This document shows, piece after piece, positions 22,601 through 33,883 of a stretch of 64,000 bases of DNA. The stretch comes from Viola odorata (Eukaryota > Streptophyta > Magnoliopsida > Malpighiales > Violaceae): positions 30,888,719 to 30,952,718 of the forward strand of contig OY829541.1 in assembly GCA_963691705.1 (NCBI GenBank), in the 5' to 3' direction. The notes beneath the pieces were generated by a model. It had not been told where the DNA came from. It was given only the letters and a program-made list of their open reading frames with translations, and did no database searches. The stretch's first letter is position 1. Each line of letters opens with the position of its first letter. The position numbers and the translations under genes are program-made.

Positions 22601-24704
22601 TCGTGATTTTAGTACTCTTGCTGCCCCACTTAATGACCTAACTAAGAAACATGTCGATTTCAGGTGGGAGGAACCTCAAGAGACCGCATTCCAAGCGTTG
22701 AAGGACAAGCTGTCCAACGCGCCCGTGTTAGCCCTTCCCGACTTTGACAAACCGTTTGAGTTGGAGTGCGACGCAAGTGGAATCGGTATCGGTGCTGTTT
22801 TGATGCAAGAGAAGAAGCCAATAGCCTTCTTTAGTGAGAAGCTCAAGGATGCACAGCTGCGTTATCCAACGTATGACAAAGAGCTTTATGCACTAGTTAG
22901 GGCCTTCGAGGTTTGGCAACACTACCTGATGCCAAGGGAATTTGTGGTGCACACCGACCACTTGAGCCTCAAATATCTAAAGGGACAAGGGAAGTTGAAT
23001 AGGAGACATGCCGTGTGGCTGGAATTCTTAGAAGCTTTCCCTTATCACATCAAATACAAAGAAGGAAAAGACAATGTTGTTGCCGACGCATTGTCTAGAA
23101 GGTATGTCTTGATCTCTTCGTTAAGTGTCAAATTTTTAGGGTTTTCTCAAATAATTCCACTCTACCCTACTGATTTGGATTTTGGTGAGATCTATAAGAC
23201 TTGTGATTCCATGGCTGATGTGAAATTTTATACGCATGATAACTATCTGTTTCGGCGCAAGCGCCTTTGCATTCCTAAGTGTTCTTTGCGTGACTTACTT
23301 GTGCAGGAATCACATAGTGGTGGATTGATGGGCCACTTTGGCATTAATAAAACCTATGACATGCTGAAATCACACTTTTATTGGCCTAAGATGAGACGTG
23401 ATGTTGTGCGTGTGATTGCTAGATGTGTAGTTTGCCAAAGGGCAAAATCTCGGTTAGCTAGTCATGGTGAGTTTATGCCGCTGCCCGTACCTTCCCAACC
23501 TTGGACCGATCTGTCCATGGACTTCATTGTAGGTTTACCTAAGTCTTGGGATGGTAAGGATGGTATATTTGTTGTTGTGGATCGATTTTCCAAAATGGCG
23601 CACTTTTTGCCTTGTAAAAATACTAATGATGCGTCTCAGGTTGCTAATATATTCTTTAGAGAGGTAGACCGCCTCCATGGTATGCCTATTAGTATTGTTA
23701 GTGACCGTGATGGAAGGTTTTTGAGCCAATTTTGGCGAGTGTTGTGGAGTCGCCTTGGAACTAAATTGTTGTATTCAACTTCTTGTCACCCTCAAACCGA
23801 CGGCCAAACTGAGGTAGTTAACCGTACTGTGGGGTCTCTTTTACGCTCTTTAGTTACCAAGCATGTTTCTAAATGGACTGATCATTTGCCTTTCATGGAG
23901 TTTGCTTATAATCGTTCAATCCATTCTACTACAAATTGTTCACCTTTTGAAGTAGTTTATGGCTTTAATCCGCTAACCCCCATGGATTTGACCCCTTTGC
24001 CTTTGAGTGATGTTTCTAACTTAGATGGACAGCAGCGGGCAGAACACATCAAACAGATACATGCGAAGGCTAAGGCAAACATTGAGCGCACTAATGAGCG
24101 CCTAGTGCGCAAGCACAATGAAGGCCGCAAGACCGCGTCCTTTCAAGTTGGCGATTGGGTGTGGCTGCACCTAAGACGTGAGAGATTTCCAGAGAGGAGG
24201 AAAGGAAAATTATCCCCACGGGGAGATGGCCCGTTTCAGATTGTTGAGAGGATCAACAACAATGCTTACCGCCTCGACCTTCCAAGTGAGTATGGTTCAA
24301 TACATGGAACCTTTAATATTTCTGACTTACGGTTGTTTGATGCAGGTGATGAGGATGTTGCTGATCTGGATTCGAGGGCGAATCCTCCTCAAGATGGAGG
24401 GGATGATACGATCCCAGCCGGAGCCAACCCTAGTGCCGCACCCGCAGGCGCAACCACCTGCGCCAAGGCCCGAGCCTTGGAGGATGCATCCGTGAGCCTC
24501 CCATTGCCGCCCACGGGTCCGATCACTCGTGCCAGGGCCCGCGCCCTACAAGTGAGGCTCAGTAGCCTCATCCATATGGAACTGAAGGCAGAGACAGCCT
24601 CGGAGGAAGCCAGCCTGCGCGCACCCCAGCAGCGCCTCGTAACCCTAATCCGCACCGCGTCCGCGCCTACGGATGGGCTACACATGGCCACCTCGGACCT
24701 TTAG
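19635..24704 (+). CDS. gag-pol: G copy 2: Gag-Pol polyprotein, one internal TAG
   Basis: Best-preserved G copy, 1689 codons plus stop from ATG 19635. Residues: capsid about 150-290 (AAHWWEQ, RRFVPPYY), CCHC about 371-384, protease DNG about 472, EKSEHG repeats about 615-635, RT about 715-950 (YFDDI about 898), RNase H about 1040-1160, integrase HHCC about 1230-1280, DDE core to about 1400, pol tail in the LTR. The only break is TAG at 21924-21926, a few codons into RT (ELQR*VDELL), where G0 has CAG. A single CAG to TAG change is the simplest reading. Without readthrough the product would be Gag-protease (781-codon frame) with pol untranslated. With three near-identical LTRs the copy is young. 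G can be a partner for M, which shares its protease type and PBS. Confidence 0.9.
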
Positions 24705-25564
24705 GTCCACCAGCGCCCTTTTCCTATTTTTGACCAGACCATGATCATTTATAATACAAGAGAGGAGTCCAGGCCAAGAATCAGGAGAAACGCCCGAAGG
24801 ATTTGGGACAGGCCCAAATCACAAGCCCGCATTGGACAGCGAAAGCCACTGCCGAGCCTTTTGAAGATTGGAGCATATTTTCTCGCACAATATTCAGTCC
24901 AGAACTTAATATATGTGTTACGAAGTTTCCCTCCAAGTTTCAGTGGGAACGCTCGAGGGAATAAGGAAAACGCCTTGTTTCCTTAAAACGTGATTCGGCG
25001 GACCCGCAAGCAAAGCCACTTGGGCCTTTTGACCTAAACGGCGGCGCCTGCACTTCTATCCTTATTATTAGACTTTATTTATGTTAATTTAGGGTTTCAG
25101 AACTTATTTGGAAGGGTGGCTTGTTGCCAATTTCGTTTAAGTCATTATTTAGAAACTAAACTAGTTTCCATTTTTGGAATTAGGGTTTTGCGCTTCCTTA
25201 AAAAGGAGCCGCCCATGTTATTTTCAGCAGACTTTGATTATTGATTATTGAAAGCATATTGCTTGGGATCTTTACCCACTTGTTCTTGATGAACCTTGCA
25301 ACTAATTGAGTTTCGTGCATTCGATTAGCTTGTCAAGTAAAACTTGAAAGCACCTTTCATTGAGTCATCCGTTCTTTGGATTGCCAAGCATTGCGATTTG
25401 GAGATTCAAAGGTTTGACACAAGATCCTCAAGGGATTCTGCGTGGAGTGCCAAGCATTGCGACTTGGAGATTCACGTGTCTTCTTCGAGTTATTTTCCGC
25501 ATTGAAAGCCACGTCGTCGGACAACGATCTAAGGAAAGCGTTCTAGCCTACAAGGAACGCATCA
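24404..25564 (+). repeat. G array: LTR 3
   Basis: 1161 bp, follows the purine tract at 24391-24403, ends CGCATCA, and is followed by the TSD GCCGA. U3 encodes the end of copy 2 pol up to 24704. Confidence 0.95.
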
Positions 25565-25715
25565 GCCGAGGCCTTTCATGGGTTGCTAGGGTGCCGGTGC
25601 GGAACTCCTCATGGGTTGCTAGGTCTAAGCGCGGTCGTGTGTGAGGATCCTCATGGCTTGCGCGGCCATCCCGTGAGGTCTTGGCGCGGATACGAACCAA
25701 GGACCTTGAGCTCAT
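25565..25715 (-). repeat. Element H: 3' LTR, U3 start (minus strand)
   Basis: Minus strand TGATATGAGCTCAAGG follows the purine tract of H and runs into the G array target. It codes in frame with the upstream ORF (RIRAKTSRDGRASHEDPHTR), closely similar to the F LTR (RIRAKTSRDDRATNEDARTR). Confidence 0.82.
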
Positions 25716-26672
25716 ATCATCTCCTCCCTCTTGAAGGCGATTCATCCTCGAATCTGTATGCTCCATCCCTTGATGGGTAACACCTAAAGTACCTGCGAAA
25801 GAGACACTAGGATCAGCACTATGGTCACCAAAAAGGGGGTCAACACAAGGTAAAAGCATAAGAGGTGAAGGCAAGGATGTCGTGGGTGGAAAAATAGAAG
25901 CGGTAGGCTTCCAAGGATGGAGTGAGTCCCCTTGAGAAGTATCTCCTAAAGCAACTGCAAAAGAGAGATTATGAACAACACTATTGTCATCCAAAGGGGA
26001 AAAATCACAAGGTGAGCTTAAGAGGTGAGAAGGAAAGGGGTCCGGTGGTGGTGATATGGACACCGTGGACTCCCTCGGGGGGCATGATGCGCCCTGGCTG
26101 ATGCGAATGGCTTGAGGACGCCGAGGCAGCCTCTTCGGGCCTATCAAAAGAGAAGACATCATGCTAGAGGTAAAGGTGTTAGGGTAAGTGAAATCAATAA
26201 ACGGGTCAGCACAAGGTGAAATCAAAAGAGGTGAAGGGAAAGAAGCCGTGTGTGGGAGATTGGAAGCGGTAATCTTCCAAAGGGGGAAGGGGGGTCCTTG
26301 GTTGTTTCGGGGTGCTTGACCATGCCTTGGTAGCTGCTTGGGACCTTGCAACGAATCACTAGATGTCCGCAAATGATGGGAAGAAAGGGGGTCCGGTGGA
26401 GGTGAAGTGGTCACGGTGGGCTCCCGGAAGTTGACCGTATATCCTTGGCTGCTGCGAGGTGTGTGAAGAGGCCTTGGCCACCTCTGCGGACCTAGCAAAA
26501 GAGAAAACACCCTGCTAGAGGAAGAGTTGTTGGGGTTACATAAACTAAGAAACGGGTCAGTACAAGGTATAGTCGCAAGGGGTGAAAGGAAAAAGGTCGT
26601 GGTTGTGAGGTTGGAAGGGGTAGTCTTCCAATGGGGAGGCGAGTGGCCTGGGCTGTTCCGAGGTGCTTGCAA
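25716..26672 (-). CDS. Element H: proline-rich repeat ORF in place of pol
   Basis: An open frame from 26672 down to 25548. It holds two 117-codon (351-nt) repeats starting QAPRN at 26669 and 26318, plus partial units. Each has blocks like PCTDPF, SLLLGPQRWPR and SPPPDPL. The last units of the Gag-protease frame (STHTNSVYSRMVSSI) look like one more partial copy. The ORF ends by coding the purine tract (DSRMNRLQEGGDD) and passes into U3. No RT, RNase H or integrase is present. Function unknown. It could be spacer that only keeps RNA length or packaging signals. That it has stayed open suggests either recency or coding. Confidence 0.55.
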
Positions 26673-26699
26673 AGGCCGCGGCAGCTGCTTGTGACCTAG

Positions 26700-29194
26700 C
26701 TAAATAGATGAAACCATCCTAGAGTAAACAGAGTTAGTGTGCGTAGATTGAAGGAAAGGGTCCTTAACCTCGGCCAAATGGCACGGGTTAGGGACTATAG
26801 TTGCCCTTCTCACCGCCTCCTTCATTGCACATAAGACGATTTTTCGCTTACCCCCCTGCTCACCATGTTCACTCGTAAGCTTTCCCCTTGCTGAAATTTC
26901 TACACTCGGCGCATGCTCACTTTTTTCATACGTGTTCTTTTCCTCACTAACCACACTCACATTCTTCACTCCACTCAGCACATGCTCATTTTTTTCATGG
27001 TTGTTTTCATCCTCACACACACTCCTTACTTTCTTCTCTCCACACCACTCACTCAAAGGATCCAAAACAGTAGGTAGAGTAATGGCAGCCCATGCCTTGG
27101 CCAACTTAGCTTGGTCAGCAAGGACTTGCGCTAGGGGCAAAGGGGGAATGAGGAACTTGTTGTCCCGGTGTGTCAACTTGTATGTGTTGAGGAAGCCGTC
27201 GTGGATGACCCGCCGATCAAATTGCCACGGGCGCCCGAGAAGGAGGTGGCTGGAGTTCATGGGTGCAACATCACAAATGCGCTCGTCCTCATAAGTGCCG
27301 ATAGAGAAAGCAATGGAGACCTACCGTGACACCTTGATAGCGCCGCCATCATTTAACCAATTTAAGTCATAGGGATGAGGGTGGGAAATTGTGGGTAGCC
27401 CCAAGGAGTGGACAAGGAGCTCACTAGCCACATCCGTACAACTTCCATTATCCACCAAGATAGAAATCACTAAACCGTGTGCTAGGCCGCGGGTAAGAAA
27501 GAGATTGTCCCGTTGCTCAAGGGCAGTCGCTTGGGCTTTGGCATGTATGGCTAAGGTACAACGAACCACTAAACACTTGGGTACCTCTACACGAGCGTAT
27601 CCCTCCTTATCTTCCTTCTCCTCAATCACTTTCCTAGCCGGAATCAACCCTTGGTTATCCTCCTCGTCCTCATCATCACTTACAATCTCCCCACTGTCCC
27701 GTATGATCATTACTCTCCTATTAGGGCATTCAGCCCTCATGTGGCCTTTCCTGCCACATTTAAAACAGGTAATGTTCCTTGACGGGGTTCTAAGGGTGGT
27801 GTCGGTGTTTGGAGTGTTTTTGGCAGCCAATGCGGTGGAATGGGTGCTGTTTGGGTAAGTGTTTGGCTTTGGCGGTAGTATGGAGTCTTGGTTGCTTTGG
27901 GGGGGGAAGGGAAGTGGGGTTCCAAGTAGCCTTGTAATATGGGGATAGAGTGAAAGGGGTTTTGGGTTTAGCACTTACTTGTCGCTCAATTTTCAGTGCA
28001 AGGTGGAGCATGTCCTCCAAGGAGTCATAGGCATGGAAATCTAGCTGATACGCAATTTCCTTGCGCGGCCCACCCAAAAACCGAGCCATAGTGGCCTCAT
28101 CACTCTCGTGCACATCCGCACACATCAAACAAGTGAGCATTTCGTGGTAGAAGTCACTGACAGTGCAATATCCTTGTGTCAACCTTTGAAGCTTTTGGTG
28201 GAGGTCAAGCAGATAGTAGGAAGGGACAAACCGAAGCCTCATCTCATATTTCAACTCCTCCCAAGTATCTACCGAGGGCAGCCCCTCGCTTTGCCTAGTG
28301 ACTACAAGCCGATCCCACCAATGGATAGCCATATCCGTGAACTCAACGATGGCAAGATGCACCTTCTTGTGCTCGGAGTAATTATAGCAGCCGAATACTC
28401 TCTCCACCTTACTCTCCTAATCAAAGTAGGCGTCGGGGTCATCCCTCCCTTCAAAGGCGGGAATGGTCATCTTAATGCTCGAGAGGTTGTTGTCCACTCT
28501 CTCCTCTTGTGGCCTACGACCACCGTGCTCATGACCCTCCTCATACTCAAAACATCTTGCCCCATAGGCGTGCTCGTAAAGTGGGGGACGGCGTGGGTGC
28601 TGGTGTGGTCTATCTCGGAGGACTAAAGGGAGTTGGGGTCGGAGGGGAGGGACATAGGCATTAGCTTGGTGTAGGGGTATGTCAATGGGGTTGGTGATGG
28701 CGTGAGGGGCATGGCGTGGCTGTCTAGGGTTTAGGCGAGAGCCGGGGTGCTGGAAAGGGGGAAAAGAGCGGCTACGGCCTTGAAGGTAGCCTATGGGAGG
28801 GCTTTGGCGAGGGCACCTAATCACCTGCTCCTCCTAATCGCTATGGTCTGAAAGAGCCATCACACCCTCCGCATTGTCAAAGATGGGGGGTTCAGTGTAC
28901 AAGTTTGCATTGCACGGGTCATTTGGTCTGCTTCTTTGGTGGTAATGTGTGGCTGGTTGAGTAGGTTGGGGTGGGGGTGGAGGCGGAGGTGGGGGTGCGA
29001 CTTGATAAGGTGGGGGGTGCGGCTGTTTTAGGGGTCAAAGCAGTGATGGCGGCCAAGATGGCCTTGTTGGTGCTCTTTTGCTCCTCGCAAATGCGTTGCA
29101 AGGCAGCCATTTGCACCGTGAGGGTGGCCATGGCCGGATTGAGGGTAGAGGAGTCATCGGAGCCCTCCTCTCGATTCGTGAGATCAGTAGACAT
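26700..29194 (-). pseudogene. gag-pro: Element H: Gag-protease, several breaks
   Basis: ATG at 29194 (MSTDLTNREEGSDDSS), like other Gags here. Pieces in order: N-terminal block to 28919, proline-rich and EERVDNNLSSIKM block (28824-28417), capsid with AIHWWDRL and LRFVPSYY (28407-27800), CCHC knuckle [14 protein letters not shown] (about 27727-27766), protease [13 protein letters not shown] (about 27460) and [11 protein letters not shown], then the linker with NHEKNEHVLSG and TYEKSEHAPS. Stops or frameshifts occur near 28918, 28416, 27950 and 27320. Pol is absent. H is thus a defective Gag-protease element of the same family as F but opposite in direction. Confidence 0.82.
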
Positions 29195-29561
29195 TAGTAA
29201 CTGTACCTACAAAAAGGAACAAACGCAATTCACAAAATAAATAGGGGGTTAGTCCCTCCCTCGCGTGTTTGGGCTCTCGTGTTTCACACAACACTCTAAT
29301 GCGCTCTCTAACTCACCCACTCGTATCTCCATGCAAAACCAAGTAATGTAGCCTAGCACAAACTCTAAGACACAAGGCAGCACAAGGAAAGCAAGGAAAA
29401 CCGGTGTAGAAAGAAAGGTAGAGAAGGCCGAAGAGAAATTCAATTGAATGATGCGTTGAATTTCAATGACCTCGAGTAGAATTAGTGTTGGAAACAAGGA
29501 GGGAAAACACAAGACACTTCTTAAGAAAAGGCTAGCTCAAAAATACCACTCAAGAGGCAAG
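29195..29561 (-). other. Element H: leader next to gag
   Basis: Contains the leader motif in the form ACACGCGAGGGAGGGACTAACC (minus strand, about 29245-29268, GC in place of GT) and acceptor-like TTTTTGTAG before the ATG. The leader continues at 30253-30517 on the other side of solo LTR P. Confidence 0.65.
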
Positions 29562-30247
29562 TGATAACGGCTCAACTTCGATTTGGATAGAAGGAGGCCG
29601 AATTGTTGTTCTTGAGCTGGATCTAGTCCTCTTATAAGAGGTTGGCAGCTTGGATGGATGAACGGATGAAGGTGCTTTTAGTGTTCAAATGGAGTATGTG
29701 TTGCAGCGGAAATGGATGATGTTTAGAGGTGTTTAGATGATGAACATAATAAGAACTTAACTAATTAGAAAACCCTCTTGATCTTAAGAACAAGCAACCT
29801 TTCTACAAACTAGTTAAGGATCTCTCTTTTCTGATTTAAGAACAAAGCTCAAGAGCTTAATTACAAGAAGAGATAGAAGATAAACAATGGTATTCAGCCC
29901 TATTGGCACCGGTTACCAAGAACCCTAAGTTACACTAGTTTACTCTAAGAATTGGCCAAAGAGAATATCATCAAAATCAAAGGCCAGTGCTGAAATGAAA
30001 AGGAATGCACTTTAAATACTAAAATCCTAACATAATGGGTAAAATACCCTTACACCCTTAGACAAAGGGGCTTTGCCTTGGCAGCAACTGAAAATGGGCT
30101 TGGAGGATGAGCTTCGGCCAAACAGAAGGTGGGTGCAAGGTCTTAGCCGTGCGGCCTCATGGCTTAGTAGGGTTCGGTGCGGACTTTTTCACGAGATGGC
30201 CGGCCTGCCCATGAGTAGGTGCGCCTAGAGCATCCGTGCTCGTATCA
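29562..30247 (-). mobile_element. Solo LTR P, TSD GCAAG
   Basis: Minus strand TGATACGAGCACGG...CCGTTATCA, 686 bp, flanked by GCAAG at 29557-29561 and 30248-30252. There is no PBS next to it. U3 begins like the C LTR (CGAGCACGGATGCTCTAGGCGC) but the rest follows the E/I type (GTCTAAGGGTGTAAGGGTAT and the TATTTAAAG region), so it is mosaic. Confidence 0.9.
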
Positions 30248-30252
30248 GCAAG

Positions 30253-30517
30253 GAACAAGGAACGACAATATTTTCAGAAATGGAGATGAACAACTCAAAA
30301 CTGAATTTTCGAGTGAAAACTGCGCACTGAAATGGAATTGGAGATAAGTATATGAATGCGACAAAATTAGAAGAAGTCTTCAACAGAAGAAATGTTTTAC
30401 TCAGAAAGAAGTTTAAGCTGTCCAAATTTCAGAATTTTTGGACGGCAAATACCCTCTCAAAAGGAATAAAAGCGAAGGTATTGAAAAACTGGGAAACAGA
30501 AAATCCGAAATGGAAAA
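30253..30517 (-). other. Element H leader remnant, otherwise unassigned
   Basis: 265 bp between solo LTR P and an LTR fragment. I see no ORF or PBS. By position it continues the H leader. I cannot match it to another leader in the window. Confidence 0.4.
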
Positions 30518-30923
30518 TGATAAGAGCTCGACTTCGATTCGGAGATGAAACCGTGAGATGAAGGCAGCAAGGATCTTGTCTCCTTTGGGAGGTGGTAAAC
30601 ACATGGATAATTGGTGTTTGGGTGGATGGATGGATCCGGATTTGTATGGAGTTTAAGGGCAGCGGCAATAAATGGAATAATGGAGAAGATAACGTCGCTA
30701 GAAGGAGTGCGGATTGTGCAGCGGATTAATGGATGCAAAGGAGAGTGTTTAGATGAACAATAAGTATATAACTTCAATACCCAACAAACCCTCTCAAGAA
30801 CTTGCTTGAGCAACCTTGTTACAAAGTAAAGAAGATGAAGTGCTGGTTTTAAGAACCCTAAATTACCTAAGCTACACTAGGGTTTGGTTTTAGAGAAATA
30901 ACATTCAAATCAAAGACCAAACC
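30518..30923 (-). repeat. Minus-strand LTR fragment, U5/R side
   Basis: Starts on the plus strand as TGATAAGAGCTCG, the reverse of an LTR end CGAGCTCTTATCA, like the E LTR end. It breaks off in R at about 30923. It may be the H 5' LTR or a separate insertion. No PBS adjoins it. Confidence 0.6.
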
Positions 30924-31309
30924 CATGTTATTTTTGCGCTTCATTAAAAGGGGTCGCCCATGTTATTTTCGGTCAGACTTGATTATTGATAATTGAAAGC
31001 AAATTGCTTGGATCTTTATCCACTTGTTCTTGATGAACCTTGCGTCTAATTGAGTTTCGTGCATTCGATTAGTTGTCAAGTAAAACCTGAAAGCACTATC
31101 TATTGAGTCTTTCGTCTTTGAATTGCCAAGAGCACCCAGTCTTGGAGATTCATCGGTTTGACCCAAGATCCTCAAGGGATTCGGCGTGAAGTGCCAAGAG
31201 CACTCAGTCTTGGAGTTTCACGGTTTTCTTCGAGTTAAATTCCGCATTGAAAGCCACGTCGTCGGACAATGATCTATGGAGAGCGTTCTAACCTACAAGG
31301 AACGCATCA
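30924..31309 (+). repeat. Element G0: end of 3' LTR
   Basis: Matches the R/U5 of the G LTRs, from GCGCTTCATTAAAAGG to ACGCATCA. The next bases, TCACC, are the expected TSD, whose partner should lie left of the window. It closes G0 inside the Gag of F. Confidence 0.85.
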
Positions 31310-32056
31310 TCACCACCCAACCCTACTCAACCAGCCACACATTACCACCAAAGAACCGACCCGCATGACCCGTGCAATGCCAATTTGTACGCTGAACACC
31401 CTCATTGCGACAATTTAGAAGGTGTAAGGGCACAATCGGATAACAGTGATGAGGATGAGCAGATGATTTGCCCCCCTAGCCAAAGCCCACCTATAGGTCA
31501 CAATGAAGGCCCTAGCCGCTCATTTCCCCTTTTCCAAAGCCACGACAATCGGCTAAACCCTAGACAGCCGCGCCATATCCCTCACTCCATAACCAACCAC
31601 CTTGACGTACCCCTACACTAAGCAAACACCTATGTCCCCCCCCCCCCCCCCCGAACTCAACTCCCTTTAGCCAACTGAGATATACCGAAGAACGATCTAT
31701 GGAGAGCGTTCTAACCTACAAGGAGCGCATCACCACCACCCAACCCTACTCAACCAGCCACACATTACCACCAAAGAACCGACCCGCATGACCCGTGCAA
31801 TGCCAATTTGTACGCTGAACACCCTCATTGCGACAATTTAGAAGGTGTAAGGGCACAATCGGATAACAGTGATGAGGATGACCAGATGATTTGCCCCCCT
31901 AGCCAAAGCCCACCTATAGGTCACAATGAAGGCCCTAGCCGCTCATTTCCCCCTTTCCAAAGCCATGACAATCGGCTAAACCCTAGACAGCCGCGCCATG
32001 TCCCTCACTCCATAACCAACCACCTTGGCGTACCCCTACACCAAGCAAACACCTAT

Positions 32057-32089
<33 letters not shown>

Positions 32090-32125
32090 AACTCAACTCC
32101 CTTTAGCCAACTGAGATATACCAAG
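31269..32125 (+). repeat. Tandem duplication across the G0 LTR / F gag junction
   Basis: A unit of about 423 bp starting AACGATCTATGGAGAGC or a close form occurs at about 31268 and 31691. It includes the last 40 bases of the G0 LTR and the F gag N-terminal region. The copies differ mainly in the length of a C-run: 17 bases at 31636-31652 and 31 at 32058-32088. Confidence 0.88.
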
Positions 32126-33664
32126 ACAGCAACCACAACGTCCCCCATATTATGAGCATGCCCATGAGGCTCGGCATTTTGATTATGATGAGGGATATGA
32201 GCAAGGTGGCCGTAGGCTACAAGAGGAGAGAGTGGATAGCAACCTCTCGAGCATTAAGATGCCCATACCCATCTTTGAAGGCAATGATGACCCCGACACC
32301 TACTTCGATTGGGAGAGTAAGGTGGAGAGGGTCTTTGGCTGCTATAATTATTCGGAGCACAAGAAGGTGCGTCTTGCCATTGTGGAATTCACGGGGATGG
32401 CCATCCATTGGTGGGATAGGCTTGTAGCAAATCGGCAACGTGAGAGGCTGCCCTCGGTGGAGACTTGGGAGGAGTTGAAATATGAGATGAGGCTTCGGTT
32501 TGTACCTTCGTACTATCTCCGTGTGACCTCTACCAAAAGCTTCAAAGGCTAACATAAGGCTCCCGTGGTGTAAGTGAATTCTACCACGAAATGTTCACTT
32601 GTTTGATGCGTGTGGATGTGCACGAGAGTGATGACGCCACTATGGCTTGGTTTTTTGGGGGGCTACACAAGGAGATTGCGTATCAGCTAGATTTACATGC
32701 TTATGACTCCTTGGAGAACATGCTCCTCCTTGCACTGAAAATTGAGCGCCAAGTAAGTGCTAAACCCAAAACTCCTTTCACTACATCTACATATTACAAA
32801 CCTACTTGGAACACCACTTTCGTACCTCGTAAAGACAGCTAAGAGCCTATACCACCTACACAACAGCCCAAGCCAAACACATACCCAAACAGCAACCCAT
32901 ACACGGTATTAGTTCCCAAACAAACCCCAAACACCAACCCTAGCACGAGAACCCCTTCTAGGAACATCACTTGTTTTAAATGCGGAGGAAAAGGCCACAT
33001 TAGGGCGGAATGTCCTAATAGGACGGTGATGATCATGCGTGACAGTGGGGAATTAGAGAGTGAGGATGACGATTCCGAGGAGAGACAAGGGGTTGATTTC
33101 CACGGGTAGAGTGATTGCGGAGGAAGAAGATGAGGAGGGGTACGCTCGTGTAGAGGTTCATAAGTGTTTAGTAGTTAGGTGCAATTTGTGCATCCACGCC
33201 AAGGTCCAAGCGGCTGCCCTTGAACAAAGGGACAATTTTTTTCTCACACGGGGCCTAGCGAATGGTTTAGTCATTTCCATCCTCGTTGACAATGGAAGTT
33301 GTGCGGATGTGGCTAGTGAGCTCCTTGTCCACTCCTTGGGGCTGTCCACAACTTCACACCCTCACCCCTATGACCTAAATTGGCTAAATGATGGCAGCGC
33401 CATCAAAGTGTCTAGACAAGTGTTCATTCCCTTCTCTATTGGCGCTTATGAGGACGAGCGCGTTTGTGATGTTGCACCAATGAATTCCAGCCACCTCCTT
33501 CTTGGGCACCCGTGGCAATTTGATAAACTTTCACCTTTTGGTTGCAACCCTCCCGTTGGCCATGTTACTGATTCATGTCTATCTCTTGTAGGTACCATGG
33601 GAAGCAAGCGTCAAGGGATGGAGCAGATAGATTCGAGGGCGAATCGACTTGAAGATGGAGGAGA
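31310..33664 (+). pseudogene. gag-pro: Element F: Gag-protease, truncated and internally deleted
   Basis: Resumes Gag of F after the G0 insertion (PTQPATHYHQRT, as in H). It contains a duplicated N-terminal block (LYAEHPHCDNLEG twice), [14 protein letters not shown], capsid with AIHWWDRL (about 32403) and LRFVPSYYL, a CCHC knuckle [14 protein letters not shown] (about 32972-33013) and a protease with ILVDNGSCADVAS (about 33280) and LLLGHPWQFDK. Immediately after that (about 33530) it jumps to SPFGCNPPVGHVTD and the purine tract. The linker and all of pol are missing. Stops and frameshifts occur near 31620, 32550, 32840 and 33060. Confidence 0.82.
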
Positions 33665-33883
33665 TGATACGAGCTCGAGGGCTCTAACTCGTATCCGTGC
33701 CAAGACCTCACGGGATGACCGGGCAACCAATGAAGACGCACGCACGAGGCCGCGCCAAACCCTCGCATCCCATGAGGACAACTGCGCGAGTCCGTGCGCA
33801 AGCCCTCGCGCGCGCCTTGGCCCATGCCCTAGCGGAAGCCTTCAAGACCACATCAAGGCCCATGTCCTCAAGCCCGTACCTTA
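33665..33883 (+). repeat. Element F: 3' LTR, first part
   Basis: TGATACGAGCTCGAGG follows AAGATGGAGGAGA. Split by E; continues at 37831-38281. U3 reads in frame from Gag (RIRAKTSRDDRATNEDAR). Confidence 0.85.

Larger units (their letters stand above)
10864..25564 (+). mobile_element. G tandem array: LTR-int-LTR-int-LTR, TSD GCCGA
   Basis: Three LTRs of 1161 bp start at 10864, 17634 and 24404. Both periods are exactly 6770 bp. GCCGA flanks the whole array at 10859-10863 and 25565-25569. The two internal regions differ at few sites. The array lies in the 3' LTR of H. A single element probably inserted, then gained a second unit by unequal exchange between LTRs, or integrated as a tandem cDNA. 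Confidence 0.95.

Noticed and set aside
25716..26672. H repeat ORF as a host proline-rich protein gene
   Set aside because: It is flanked by Gag-protease on one side and PPT/U3 on the other in the same element, with no promoter or introns of its own.
10386..30247. Clean insertion of H in G0 with TSD
   Set aside because: The left border lacks the LTR end and has unmatched filler. GCAAG at the right belongs to solo LTR P. About 700 bases of the G0 LTR are missing, so a deletion or rearrangement is involved.
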